Positions 15,102 to 24,729 are shown, counted from the stretch's first letter. The stretch is 64,000 nt of DNA from J054 sp965221985 (GCA_965221985.1 OZ244928.1:1860001-1924000); one strand, 5' to 3'. Notes: generated from the letters alone by a model not told the origin. Numbers and translations are program-made.

Positions 15102-17567
15102 TCATTTTTGAAACTTCGGTTTCCACCTGCGCAACAGCAGCGAGTTGGTTACGACACTGACGCTACTCATGGCCATGGCCGCGCCTGCCATGGCCGGGCT
15201 CAGCAGACCAGCAGCTGCCAGCGGAATGCCAATAATATTGTAGATGAACGCCCAAAATAGATTTTGCTTGATCTTGCGGAAAGTGGCGCGACTGGCATCG
15301 ACGGCTGCGCCAACCAGGCGAGGATCCACGCGCATCAGCGTAATTCCGGCGGTTTCCATGGCGATATCCGTGCCGCTGCCCATGGCAATGCCCACATCGG
15401 CAACGGCCAGGGCAGGGGCGTCGTTGATGCCGTCGCCAATCATGCCGACACTATGGCCTTGTTGGCTCAGGCCTGTGACGGCTTGGGCTTTTTCGTCGGG
15501 TTTGACGCCGCCACGGGATTCGTCAACGCCAGCCTGGCGGCCGATTTCAGTGGCTACTAGAGGGGCGTCGCCGGATAGCATCAGTGTCTTAATGTTCAGC
15601 TTGCGCAAAGCGTCAATGGCGTCTTTGGACTCCGCCTTCAATGGATCGGCGATGGCGATGATCCCCAACAGGCCGTCTTGATCAGCAACCCAGATGACGG
15701 TCTTACCGGTCGCTTCCCAGGCGCGTGCCCGTTGTGTTTCAGCGCTAGGGTCAAGCTGCCGTTCAGTCAGTAGCTGCTCGTTACCGATGACGATGTCACG
15801 GCTATTCGCGGTGCCGGCAACGCCCCGTCCTGTGTAACTTTGAAAATTTTTGACCGGGTACAAAGAGAACTCGCGTTCGGCCGCCAGTGCCAGTAGAGAT
15901 TTCGCCAATGGATGTTCGCTACCTTGTTGAATCGAGGCCGCCAACCGGATCAATTCAGCCTCATCGCCGCGTAACACATGCACATCAACAACCTTCGGTT
16001 TGCCCTCCGTGAGGGTACCGGTTTTGTCGAATATGATCGCGCTGAGTTTATGCGCGCGTTCCAGGGATTCAATGTCCTTGATTAGGATGCCCGAGCGTGC
16101 GGCCGCTCCGGTGCCTGTCATGATCGCCGTGGGCGTGGCCAGCCCCAGTGCGCAAGGACAAGCAATGACCAATACCGACACCGCGGCGACCAAGGCCTGT
16201 TCGAAATTGCCGTTGTTCATATACCAAGCAGCAAAGGTTATTGTGGCGATGCAGACCACGGTCGGTACAAATATTTCGCTGATGCGGTCAACCAAACGCT
16301 GAACTGGCGCCTTGCCGGCTTGCGCGTTCTCAACCAGGCGAATAATGCGTGCCAAGGTGGAGTCCTCGCCGACGTCTGTGGCGCGAACTTCGAGTAGGCC
16401 CGTACCGTTAATTGCGCCGCCTGTCACTTGGTCACCTTTCGTTTTGTTAACAGGTAGACTTTCGCCGGTTATCAATGCTTCATCCAATTCGCTTTGGCCG
16501 CCGGCAACGATTCCGTCCACCGGCATCCGTTCGCCGGGCCGGACGATTACGATATCGCCGGATTTGACTTCCGCGATGGGTACTTCAACTTCGCCGTTAT
16601 CGGCGCGGCGCAGGCGTGCGGTTTGGGGGCGTAGGTCCATGAGTTGCCGGATCGCGGCCGTGGTGCCGCGTTTGGCTCGCGATTCCATGAACTTTCCGAG
16701 CAACACCAAGGTAATGATGACCGCCGAAGCTTCAAAATATAGGCGTCCCGTCGCGGCATTGCCGAGGCTCGCCAGCAAGTAGACGCTATAGCCGAAGGCG
16801 GCTGTCGTGCCCATCACCACCAGTACGTCCATATTGCCGGAGCGGTTCTTCAAGGCGTTCCAGGCCCCTTTGTAAAAACGCGCACCAATAATGAACTGCA
16901 CGGGCGTTGCCAGGACCAGTTCCAGCCATGGCGAAAGCTGCAGCATCGGACCTTGCAAGCCTGAAAGCATTTGGAAGTGCGTAATCATTTGTGCCACGAG
17001 CGGCAGGCTGAGAGCGGCAGAGGCCAGCAGCATCCACTTCTCACGGCGTAGCAAAGCCTGGTCTCTTAGCGCATGCTCGGCATCCAAGCGCGCTTGCTCT
17101 TCTGAGGCGCTGGTGATGCGCGCTGTGTACCCTGCGTCTTGGACGGCCGTGGCCAAATCTTCCAAGGTTGCGCTGCCGGTGATGACTTGCACGTCGGCGC
17201 GTTCCAGAGCGAGGTTGATATTCGCCTTGGTGACACCTGGCACGCGATCTAGAGCCTTTTCCAGCCTGGCGGCGCAAGCGCTGCAGGTCATGCCTTCGAT
17301 GGGAAAGGCATAGGTTTCTTGCTCCACACTGAAGCCCGCGTTGGCCACGACATCGGCGATGGCGCTCACGGTGGTTTCATCTCCGGCAAAATCTACCGCC
17401 GCGCGTTCCAGTGCGAAATTCACAGCCGCATCGCGAATACCCGGCGCCCGCCGCAAGGCCTTTTCCAGTCGCGCTGCACAAGCGCCGCAGGTCATGCCTT
17501 GGATGGGAAAATCGGCATGTGTGGAATGGGCCGAAGCTTGGCCAGCGGTGTCAATGACGCTACTCAA
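15102..17567 (-). CDS. copA: Copper-translocating P1B-type ATPase
   Basis: 821 residues. Two N-terminal HMA domains (CxxC at Cys27/30 and Cys95/98) are followed by the membrane helices, the 'CPCALGLATP' Cu(I) site in helix 6, the phosphorylation motif 'DKTGTLTEG', 'SEHPLAK' (ATP-site HP) and the hinge 'GDGINDAPALA'. This is the P1B-1 pattern that exports Cu(I) to the periplasm. It is first in the leftward copA-copZ-NYN run. I saw no CueR-type box in the short upstream gap. Confidence 0.96.
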   Translation of the reverse strand: MSSVIDTAGQASAHSTHADFPIQGMTCGACAARLEKALRRAPGIRDAAVNFALERAAVDFAGDETTVSAIADVVANAGFSVEQETYAFPIEGMTCSACAARLEKALDRVPGVTKANINLALERADVQVITGSATLEDLATAVQDAGYTARITSASEEQARLDAEHALRDQALLRREKWMLLASAALSLPLVAQMITHFQMLSGLQGPMLQLSPWLELVLATPVQFIIGARFYKGAWNALKNRSGNMDVLVVMGTTAAFGYSVYLLASLGNAATGRLYFEASAVIITLVLLGKFMESRAKRGTTAAIRQLMDLRPQTARLRRADNGEVEVPIAEVKSGDIVIVRPGERMPVDGIVAGGQSELDEALITGESLPVNKTKGDQVTGGAINGTGLLEVRATDVGEDSTLARIIRLVENAQAGKAPVQRLVDRISEIFVPTVVCIATITFAAWYMNNGNFEQALVAAVSVLVIACPCALGLATPTAIMTGTGAAARSGILIKDIESLERAHKLSAIIFDKTGTLTEGKPKVVDVHVLRGDEAELIRLAASIQQGSEHPLAKSLLALAAEREFSLYPVKNFQSYTGRGVAGTANSRDIVIGNEQLLTERQLDPSAETQRARAWEATGKTVIWVADQDGLLGIIAIADPLKAESKDAIDALRKLNIKTLMLSGDAPLVATEIGRQAGVDESRGGVKPDEKAQAVTGLSQQGHSVGMIGDGINDAPALAVADVGIAMGSGTDIAMETAGITLMRVDPRLVGAAVDASRATFRKIKQNLFWAFIYNIIGIPLAAAGLLSPAMAGAAMAMSSVSVVTNSLLLRRWKPKFQK

Positions 17568-17729
17568 TATTGTGATCTCGTGGGCCCGGAAAACCTATGG
17601 TAGTGCCCCAGGCGGGAGCAGCCAGGCTTGAAAGACCGATCCGTTCACTTCGCGGAAATGGCACCACCTAACGGCAGAATATGGGGACGATTTGAGGCTA
17701 ATTCAAGCTCTATACGGGTCTGGAGCAAT

Positions 17730-18479
17730 CTATCGGGATGGGAGACGGCTCCGCCGCGGGTGCTGATGGCACTGCAGGATGTAATCTGAAAACAGCTTTT
17801 CACCCAGCTCCATGGAGTGCTGGATATAGCGGCCTGTATCAGCTTTGATCTGCGCAACTCTACGCTCGGCACCGCCGAGGCCTTCTAGCTCGCGAACATT
17901 AACGGGTGCGTGCAACCATCTGTCAATGAGGGGCTCATCCACTTCCAGGTGAAATTGCAATCCGTAAACATTGTCTCCATAGCGGAAAGCTTGGTTCGCA
18001 CAATCAGGCGAGCTGGCTAGGCGAACAGCATGTTCGGGAATATCGAAGCTATCGCCATGCCATTGAAAAATCTTTTGCTGCTGACCAAAGTTCCGAAACA
18101 CAGAATCTTGTTCGCCGGCTGCTGTGGGGTAGAGGTCGTACCAGCCGATTTCCTTTACCGGGTTCTTGCGCACCTTGGCCCCCAGGGCGCGGGCGACAAG
18201 TTGCGAGCCTAAACAAATTCCCAACACGGGTTTACCGGTTTCAATAGCTTGCTGAATGATTTGTACTTCCGTGTCGAGATGTGGATACCGCGCACTTTGG
18301 TCACAGTTCATGGGTCCACCCAGTACGACCAGTCCGTGGTAGTTTGACATCTCTGGTAATGCGTCAGGTTGCCGCCCAAAATTTACATACCGAATCCTAA
18401 AACCTGCATCGCGCAACAGAGGATCCAAAGTACCAAGAATCTCGTGGGGCACATGCTGGAAAACTAGTAGACGTCGCAC
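17730..18479 (-). CDS. Class I glutamine amidotransferase-like protein
   Basis: About 250 residues. The catalytic triad is visible: Cys89 in 'GICLGSQ', His177 and Glu179 in 'LQFHLEVDE'. 'VVLGGPMNCDQ' is the oxyanion region. Stand-alone proteins of this type are annotated as GMP synthase-like amidotransferases; the acceptor is unknown. The GTG at 18479 is chosen because AGGGAG lies nine bases ahead of it; an upstream TTG at 18500 would add seven residues but overlaps that ribosome site. Confidence 0.88.
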   Translation of the reverse strand: MRRLLVFQHVPHEILGTLDPLLRDAGFRIRYVNFGRQPDALPEMSNYHGLVVLGGPMNCDQSARYPHLDTEVQIIQQAIETGKPVLGICLGSQLVARALGAKVRKNPVKEIGWYDLYPTAAGEQDSVFRNFGQQQKIFQWHGDSFDIPEHAVRLASSPDCANQAFRYGDNVYGLQFHLEVDEPLIDRWLHAPVNVRELEGLGGAERRVAQIKADTGRYIQHSMELGEKLFSDYILQCHQHPRRSRLPSR

Positions 18480-18675
18480 TCTGAGCTTCTCCCTGACCAA
18501 GTCCCGCCTAAGATCTGACAGCTGCGCCTTGGTGTCAATCGGGACTCTTACAAGTCTGCGGGAATAACGAAGAGCTCGAGTTGTCTTGGTAGCCTGGCTG
18601 CTGTGTAAACTATCTATAGCGACTTTGGCATAAACTCCTATAATGCGCAGATAGTCTTAGAGATAGGGAAAGATT

Positions 18676-19092
18676 ATGGAACTCACCCTGGGGTTTGAAG
18701 TAGTGAATTGGTGGGCCGTGCTCAGCGCCACTGTGGCGGTCTTTCTGCTTGGTGGCTTGTGGTATTCCCCAGTGATGTTTGGTCGTCCCGGAATCATTTC
18801 TAGCGAGGCGCAAAGTCGTGGCGGACCGCCGCGGCGTATGGAGCTAATTTTTATTGTCGCCTTCTTATTGCAATGGTGTGCAGCCTCGATGCTAGCCGCA
18901 ATATTGGGTCCGAATGCCACCGCCGGCCGCGGGCTCCAGGTCGGTTTGCTCGTCGGGGTATTCTTCGCCACGACAGCCATTGGTATCACTTATATATTCG
19001 AGAAACGGCCCATGAGCCACTTTTTTATCAATGCGGGATACATCATCCTGAGTTTTGGCATCATGGGTAGTATTATCGGCTGGCGGAACTAG
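18676..19092 (+). CDS. DUF1761 family membrane protein
   Basis: 138 residues with four hydrophobic segments. 'VNWWAVLSATVAVFLLGGLWYSPVMFG' is shortened here to its core 'GGLWYSPVMFG', the hallmark of DUF1761 proteins. It is an inner-membrane protein of unknown role. The neighbouring genes on both sides are on the other strand, so it is probably transcribed alone. Confidence 0.85.
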   Translation: MELTLGFEVVNWWAVLSATVAVFLLGGLWYSPVMFGRPGIISSEAQSRGGPPRRMELIFIVAFLLQWCAASMLAAILGPNATAGRGLQVGLLVGVFFATTAIGITYIFEKRPMSHFFINAGYIILSFGIMGSIIGWRN

Positions 19093-19114
19093 ATTGGCCC
19101 GATAGATTCGCTGA

Positions 19115-19885
19115 TCAAAGATTAAAGGGGTCGGCGTCTAGATGAGCCGGGAATTTCTTTCGGTATCGGCTCAAGGCTTCCGCATCAAGCCGGACGTGTG
19201 TAATGCTCTCCTGGTCGCCGCTGTCGAGTAAGCGATGACCGTAGTAGTCCCAGACCCCGCTATCACCCACGTAGTCTACGCCGTTGCCGTCACTGCCCAC
19301 GCGATTGACGCCTGCGCAATAACAGAGGTTTTCAACGGCTCTGGCAGGTAATAAGGTTTCCCAAGCCGAGCGCCGACCAGACGGCCAATTGGAAACATAC
19401 AACAGCAGATCGTAGTCGTTGTTGCCGCGGCTCCACACCGGGAAACGCAGGTCATAGCAAACCAATGGGCAGATTTTCCAATCGCCGAGTTTGACGATGA
19501 GACGCTTTTCGCCAGCTGTAAAAGTTTCTTGCTCGCCGACCATGCGAAACAAATGCCGCTTATCGTAATATTTTGACTGCCCATCGGGTGGCATCCAAAT
19601 TAGGCGATTAAAGTAACGGCCGTTATCGCGAACGATTATGCTGCCGGTGATGGTTGTTTGCAGACCCGCCGCAAGATCCCGCATCCATTCCTCGGTCGCT
19701 CCATGCATGGGTTCAGCTTGTTCGGCTGCCGCCATGGTGAATCCCGTCGTAAACATCTCTGGCAGCAAGATGAGCTCGCCCAGTTCGCGTTCGGCGAATA
19801 ATAAATCTGCAAGCTTTTGCCGGTTAGCAGCCGGCGATTCCCATTCAAGATTTGGTTGCACTAAGCTTAGCGTCATATCTTGCAT
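19115..19885 (-). CDS. yafV: Omega-amidase, carbon-nitrogen hydrolase (YafV/Nit2-like)
   Basis: 256 residues with the nitrilase-superfamily triad: Glu43 in 'LLPEMFTTGF', Lys109 in 'YYDKRHLF', Cys143 in 'PLVCYDLRFP'. The 'MFTTGF' and 'CYDLRFPV' variants are those of omega-amidases, which hydrolyse alpha-ketoglutaramate and related omega-amides. The start overlaps the end of the aminotransferase gene by 13 bases. That pairing is the known transaminase plus omega-amidase arrangement, which pulls glutamine-dependent transamination forward. Confidence 0.9.
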   Translation of the reverse strand: MQDMTLSLVQPNLEWESPAANRQKLADLLFAERELGELILLPEMFTTGFTMAAAEQAEPMHGATEEWMRDLAAGLQTTITGSIIVRDNGRYFNRLIWMPPDGQSKYYDKRHLFRMVGEQETFTAGEKRLIVKLGDWKICPLVCYDLRFPVWSRGNNDYDLLLYVSNWPSGRRSAWETLLPARAVENLCYCAGVNRVGSDGNGVDYVGDSGVWDYYGHRLLDSGDQESITHVRLDAEALSRYRKKFPAHLDADPFNL

Positions 19886-21021
19886 AGTTTTTCCATGGCG
19901 GCATCAATGGTGGCCCCGTCTTTGGCGAAACAAAATCGCAGCAGCCGTTGCTTGGGTGGTGGCTCTGCTTGAAATACCGAAACAGGTATACAGGCGACCC
20001 CATGCTCGCTAGTCAGTCGTCGGGCGTAGTCCACATCCTGCTCTGTGGTAATGTCACTATAGTCCAACAGTTGAAAGTAAGTCCCCGAACTGGGCCTGAG
20101 CTTGAAACGGGAATCACTCAATAAGCCGCAGAAGCGGTCGCGCTTTTTCGCGTAGAAAGTACTCAGCTGCATATAGTGCTCGGGCGAGGATGCCAAGAAG
20201 TCTGCGAGGGCGTGCTGCATGGGCGTGACCACGCAAAACTGAACGAATTGATGGATACGTCTAAATTCCGCGGTTAAGTTTGTGGGTGCCACGACGTAAC
20301 CGATTTTCCAACCTGTTGCATGATAGGTCTTGCCAAAGGAAGACACGGTGAGACTGCGCTTGGCCAGTTCTGGGTGGCGCAGCATGCTCTCATGGTCGCG
20401 CCCGTCGAAAATGATGTGTTCATAAACCTCGTCGGAAAGTAGAAGAATATTTGTATTTCTTACTATTTGGCGCAAGCACTCTATATCGTTTTTACTTAGC
20501 ACCGCACCCGTTGGATTATGCGGGCTATTTATGATGATCATCCGCGTTTTTTCGCTGATGGTATCTGCCACCCGATCCCAATCAATGCTGAAATCCGGAG
20601 CCGTTAGCGGCAGGTGACGGGCGCGCCCGCCGGCAAGGCGGATGGCCGGGTCATAGCTGTCGTAGGCCGGATCGAAAACTATGACTTCATTGCCCGAGTG
20701 AACAAAGCTTTCAATGGCACAGTACAAGGCCTCCGTGGCTCCGGAGGTAATCGTTACCTCGCTTTCAGGGTCCGCTTGCCGGCCATAAAGCGCCAAGGTT
20801 TTTGCTGCAATTTCCCTGCGCAAGCGCGGCAGGCCCGCCATTGGGGCATATTGATTGTTACCGGCGTGCAAATGGTGGGCCACGCGCTCAAGCAGGGCAT
20901 CGGGGGCCGAAAAATCCGGAAAGCCCTGGGACAGATTGATGGCATCGCATTCTGCCGCGAGCTGCGACATGATTGTAAAAATTGTCGTGCCGACGTCCGG
21001 GAGCTTGCTGTCAGGAAGCAC
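19873..21021 (-). CDS. ybdL: PLP-dependent aminotransferase (methionine/glutamine transaminase, YbdL-like)
   Basis: 382 residues, fold-type I class I/II aminotransferase. 'NLSQGFPDF' at the N-terminus, 'NSPHNPTG' in the middle, 'LSDEVYEH' and the PLP Lys231 in 'SFGKTYHATGWK' are the marks of the YbdL/kynurenine-aminotransferase group that prefers methionine and glutamine with 2-oxo acids. The product from glutamine, alpha-ketoglutaramate, is the substrate of the overlapping omega-amidase gene. It is first in this two-gene operon. Confidence 0.92.
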   Translation of the reverse strand: MLPDSKLPDVGTTIFTIMSQLAAECDAINLSQGFPDFSAPDALLERVAHHLHAGNNQYAPMAGLPRLRREIAAKTLALYGRQADPESEVTITSGATEALYCAIESFVHSGNEVIVFDPAYDSYDPAIRLAGGRARHLPLTAPDFSIDWDRVADTISEKTRMIIINSPHNPTGAVLSKNDIECLRQIVRNTNILLLSDEVYEHIIFDGRDHESMLRHPELAKRSLTVSSFGKTYHATGWKIGYVVAPTNLTAEFRRIHQFVQFCVVTPMQHALADFLASSPEHYMQLSTFYAKKRDRFCGLLSDSRFKLRPSSGTYFQLLDYSDITTEQDVDYARRLTSEHGVACIPVSVFQAEPPPKQRLLRFCFAKDGATIDAAMEKLCKI

Positions 21022-21170
21022 TAGAATATTCCTCAGTCACTCGACCAATGTGCCACGCGCGGCAGTCGGCTGTCGATCTTTCGTCGGCTTGGATGCGCGT
21101 AACAGCTTCAATGACCGCCGCGGGATGGGCATTGATATGATAGAAACCTCGGAAATCGTGGAGTGGGTTC

Positions 21171-22028
21171 ATGCGTGTAATTCTTGTTCCAGTTGCTAAC
21201 CGTCCGGAGTGTTCCCGTGCCTTGGATGCGGCTTTTCAATTGGGCGTACGCTTGGGATCGGATATTGTCGGTTGCCACATTCGTCCACATCGCGAATCCG
21301 CCGTGCGCATGCCCATGCCCTTGAATACCACCCGCTCTGACTGGCAGATGGCCACTAAAGGTTGGAATAGCGGCAAGCTGAGCCGCGATGCGGAGGCTTT
21401 GTTTTCCGCGCGCGCTGAGCGCGCGGGCTATTCACTGGCCAAGCGCCCACGGGCGAGTGGAGAGCGCGTTGCGATTTGGCAAGAACGCGTTGGTTCACCG
21501 GATAAACTGCTGCCCATCATTGGGCCCACCGCCGACTTGCTGGTTCTTTCCCGCCCAAAGCTCAAGGGCGGACGACTCGCGTCACTGTTTCTCTTAGAAT
21601 CCCTATTGCAGAGTTGTCGTCCGGTATTGGTTCTGCCCCAAACCCGCATCAAGACGGTAGCCCAGCGGCCGCTGATCGCCTGGAATCAGAGCCAGGAAGT
21701 CAGTCGCGCCGTGGCCATGTCCATGCCTTTGCTGGTGGCGGCAAAATCCGTACATGTCGCGGTAGCGGGGCGCGAAGGTGGTGCGGGACCCAAGGCCGCG
21801 CAGTTGGCGCGGTATCTGGCACACCATGGCGTTGATGCACAAATCCTCAAGGGCAAGGGCCGGAACGTAACTCGGGAAATTGAATTGGCCTACGGTCGTG
21901 CGAATGCTGACCTTGTATTGATGGGTGCCTATAGCCGCAATCGTTTTAGGGAAATGATGTTCGGCGGATTGACCGAACATATGTTGTGGCGATCGAAACT
22001 GCCGGCTTTGCTCTATCACAATGGTTAG
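21171..22028 (+). CDS. Universal stress protein family, tandem-domain type
   Basis: 285 residues, long enough for two USP domains. The first begins 'MRVILVPVANRPECSRALDAA'-like (core 'MRVILVPVA'). The second, from about residue 150, ends in 'ADLVLMGAYSRNRFREMMFGG', whose 'LMGAYSR..R...FGG' spacing is the usual USP nucleotide-binding end. Such proteins are cytoplasmic stress-survival factors. GGAGTGGG lies ahead of the ATG. It is divergent from the aminotransferase gene. Confidence 0.85.
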   Translation: MRVILVPVANRPECSRALDAAFQLGVRLGSDIVGCHIRPHRESAVRMPMPLNTTRSDWQMATKGWNSGKLSRDAEALFSARAERAGYSLAKRPRASGERVAIWQERVGSPDKLLPIIGPTADLLVLSRPKLKGGRLASLFLLESLLQSCRPVLVLPQTRIKTVAQRPLIAWNQSQEVSRAVAMSMPLLVAAKSVHVAVAGREGGAGPKAAQLARYLAHHGVDAQILKGKGRNVTREIELAYGRANADLVLMGAYSRNRFREMMFGGLTEHMLWRSKLPALLYHNG

Positions 22029-22664
22029 GTAGGTCATATGCTGGACATCGACAGGCTCGTTCTATTGAGCGCTTTGCTCGCCGAGATTTGTTTTCCAATA
22101 GCGGTTGTTGCTCCGCGCAACACTGGCTTGTTGCTGCCGTGAAGATTCATATTCTCACTGATAGCCATTCAAAGGTCGGGCAAAGTTACGGCGGTATGGC
22201 AATGCGGGCAGTCTGAGTCTAGCCGGTACTTATGCCATGAGCAGGGGGGATTCAGATTGTTGGTTCTTCAGACGGCGAGCTCGGCGCATCGTGACGGCCG
22301 AGGGAAACCTTTGTTGCCGTCAACAAATTGGCGCTGCTAGGGCGGGCCAGAGTCCATCATCTTTGCCCATATCTTCGGTAAGAAATCTTGAATATGGATA
22401 GCCATTTAGGGCTGCCTATTCCAAGCAGCGGCGATAAGGTACGCCGCAGAAACCCCTTGTCTGGCGGCCCCTAGGGCGGGCCTGAACTTGGTGTCGACGG
22501 TTCGGGATTGTCATCCCGAGCAGGCTCAATAGCGCAAGCTTTCTCGGCGCGGTTTGACTCGCGGGGCATTATGACAAATCATTCGACCTCGCAATCCGCG
22601 ACGATTCGTAGGCGCTGGGAGTTCGGGGTTCCTGAATTTATTGCCCGAGGGCGTTGGGAGTTTC
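22029..22664. other. 636-base intergenic region with repeats and stem-loops
   Basis: There is no convincing gene. It contains a 12-bp direct repeat, CTAGGGCGGGCC, at 22337-22348 and 22471-22482. There is a stem TGACGGC/GCCGTCA (22292-22298, 22316-22322) enclosing an inner hairpin closed by a GAAA tetraloop, and a 7-bp hairpin TCGGGAT-TGTC-ATCCCGA at 22502-22519. A structured non-coding RNA or a long regulated leader for the gene at 22665 are both possible. No T-run terminator is seen. Confidence 0.4.
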
Positions 22665-23744
22665 ATGAATCAACACGGTCGTAGTGCGTCTTCGCTAGAC
22701 ATGCTATTCCAAGCGAATGCCGGGGATTCTCCCCAGGTTGCTTATCTATTTGCCGGATCCAGTGAGGCGATTTCGGCGGCCCGTCGATCACTGGTCAAGG
22801 CGATAGAGATTGAAGGCAATGTTTTGCTTGCTGGTACATCCGGTACCGGCAAGGAATGGACGGCGCGGTATTTGCACGCTCGCTCATCTCGACACGAGCA
22901 GCCCTTCATTGTGGTTGATTGCGCATCCAAGTCTGCTGATGAATTGTCACAGGAATTGTTTGGTAATCGCATAAATTCGATGGGAGCCGTTCATGAGGAA
23001 CCAGGTGGGCAATTAGCAGAGGCCGCGGCTGGCACACTCTATTTGCGCGATATCGATGCTGCAAGTCTGGACGTGCAAGACCGCATTTTGTATACGACTC
23101 GCCGGGAAGATCTGCGGCAACAACACAGTTCGGAAGGCCACAGTCCTGCGGCTAGGATTATCGCGGCCAGCGATATTGATCTAAGTCAGTGTTTACGCAA
23201 CGGTGATTTTAGAGCGGAACTCTACGCGGCAATCAGTGAATCAAAAATCGCGATACCCATGCTGGGTGACCGGCCCGAGGACCTCAAGTTGCTGGTTGAG
23301 GCCATTTTGGATCACGGATATCTAGCGGCCCGGCCGTCGAAGTTAACCCCTGGGGCAGTTCGCGTGCTGCAACAACATGCTTGGCCAGGCAATACGCGCG
23401 AGCTGGCGACTTTGCTGGAACGACTGGGCGTGCTATTTGATCGCGCTTGCGTTGATATAGAACATTTGCCCAGTCAGTTCACCGACAATGTATCCCTAAG
23501 AGACTCCGATCGCGCCGTATTGGAGGCCAACCGCGTTACGGGGCCGCAGCCACAAGACTTCGATTTGCCCACGGGCGATCTGCCGCTCAAGGAATACTTG
23601 GGAAAAATCGAGGTCTCGTTGATCCGCCGTGCTTTACATGCGACGGATGGTGTCGTTGCGCATGCCGCTGATGTATTAAAAATTCGCCGTACGACTCTAG
23701 CCGAGAAGATCAAGCGTTACGATTTAACCACCGGACGCGATTAG
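22665..23744 (+). CDS. Degenerate sigma-54-activator-like AAA/Fis regulator
   Basis: About 359 residues from the ATG at 22665, which has TTGGGAG just upstream; the frame stays open back to a TTG at 22641. The order is AAA+ domain, then a Fis-type HTH. Walker A 'GTSGTGKE' (57-64) is intact. 'FRAELY' with its arginine finger and 'WPGNTRELAT' are present. The GAFTGA loop that contacts sigma-54 is missing (replaced by a shorter 'NRINSMGAV', 101-109), and Walker B reads 'LYLRDID' instead of 'LFLDEI', so both ATP hydrolysis and sigma-54 contact are in doubt. There is no N-terminal receiver or PAS domain. The HTH ends the protein ('ADVLKIRRTTLAEKIKRY'). It may act as a sigma-70-type regulator or repressor. 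Confidence 0.85.
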   Translation: MNQHGRSASSLDMLFQANAGDSPQVAYLFAGSSEAISAARRSLVKAIEIEGNVLLAGTSGTGKEWTARYLHARSSRHEQPFIVVDCASKSADELSQELFGNRINSMGAVHEEPGGQLAEAAAGTLYLRDIDAASLDVQDRILYTTRREDLRQQHSSEGHSPAARIIAASDIDLSQCLRNGDFRAELYAAISESKIAIPMLGDRPEDLKLLVEAILDHGYLAARPSKLTPGAVRVLQQHAWPGNTRELATLLERLGVLFDRACVDIEHLPSQFTDNVSLRDSDRAVLEANRVTGPQPQDFDLPTGDLPLKEYLGKIEVSLIRRALHATDGVVAHAADVLKIRRTTLAEKIKRYDLTTGRD

Positions 23745-24135
23745 GCATCGCATCGATGGTCCTAGGCCAACATCAAGCAACTGGATTGGCCGGCGGTGAA
23801 GATCCGGCTGCGGTTTCTCACGCGTCGTTGAGCGGCTGAATATTCTCTAGATTTTCCCGTGGTTCCCCGCATGACGCGGGCGGCTGTTGCGTAAACCACT
23901 CGACGGCTGCCGCAACTATTGGTAGGTTTTGCGGACTGGCCCGTTTAGCTTCGGCAAATGGACGGCGTTATTCGATAGAATTTTTCGGTTTGATCCTAGC
24001 CTGAGCCACAGGGCACGACCAGCCGCGTTGTAAACCGGCCCGCTCTTGACATAGGTGTTTTCCGCGCTTGTTCATGGGGCTGGTAGCGGGCCTAATTGAT
24101 CGGTAAACAGCCAAATAATTGGAGGTGTTGACAGC
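23745..24135. other. Intergenic region upstream of universal stress protein gene
   Basis: 391 bases without a convincing gene. A CCCGC-ATGAC-GCGGG hairpin (23866-23880) has no T-run. A TTGACA at 24046-24051 could be a -35 element, but the hexamer 17 bases downstream (TGTTCA) is a poor -10, so a promoter is only suggested. Confidence 0.3.
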
Positions 24136-24579
24136 ATGGCCTCAAACAATGTCATTGTTTTTCCCACGGATTTTTCCGAAGTCTCTTGTGCGGCACTTCC
24201 GCTGGCTCGACGTATGGCGGCACTCATGGATGCCGAGTTGCACTGTGTTTACATTGTCGAAGAACCGAGCATATACGCCACATTGGATATGGGTCCCGTA
24301 CCGATTCCAACAGCTGAGGAGCTCTCCACCAGTGCGGTCACGCGCATGGAACGATTTGTCAGCGAACAACTGGGTGGCATGGATAAAGCGCCTGTTGGCA
24401 AGGTGCTGATCGGACAGCCCTCCGACGAGATCGTGCGCTACGCCGGCCAGGCAAACGCGGAAATGATCGTGATGACGACCCACGGTTATAGTGGCGTTAA
24501 ACATGTGGTGCTGGGCAGTACCACAGAAGCTGTGCTGCGACACGCGGCTTGCCCGGTATTATCTGTGCGGGCATCCTAG
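24136..24579 (+). CDS. Universal stress protein, UspA family
   Basis: 147 residues, single USP domain. 'NVIVFPTDFSEVS' starts the first strand, and the ATP-binding end is 'MIVMTTHGYSGVKHVVLGSTTEAVLRHAACPVLSVR', seen here as 'TTHGYSGVK' then 'LGSTTE' then 'PVLSVR'. The G-x2-G-x9-G-S/T pattern marks the ATP-binding class. GGAGGT sits ahead of the ATG. It is a cytoplasmic stress-survival protein. Confidence 0.93.
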   Translation: MASNNVIVFPTDFSEVSCAALPLARRMAALMDAELHCVYIVEEPSIYATLDMGPVPIPTAEELSTSAVTRMERFVSEQLGGMDKAPVGKVLIGQPSDEIVRYAGQANAEMIVMTTHGYSGVKHVVLGSTTEAVLRHAACPVLSVRAS

Positions 24580-24729
24580 CCGATTTAGGACCGAGAGGCC
24601 GCGATTGGCTTAGCTTCTAGTTCAGGACCCTTGGCGCTGGTCGCCATGCGCGTTAGGCTAAGACCATAGGCGGGCGGCCTTCGGTCGTCTCAATGCCGTG
24701 CAAATGTGAAAACCATGGGGGATCAGTAG

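Noticed and set aside
17568..17729. CueR-type promoter ahead of copA
   Set aside because: No dyad with a 19-20 base spacer between plausible -35 and -10 hexamers could be found in the short gap.
23866..23880. CCCGC-ATGAC-GCGGG hairpin after the AAA/Fis gene as an intrinsic terminator
   Set aside because: Stem of only five pairs and no following T-run.
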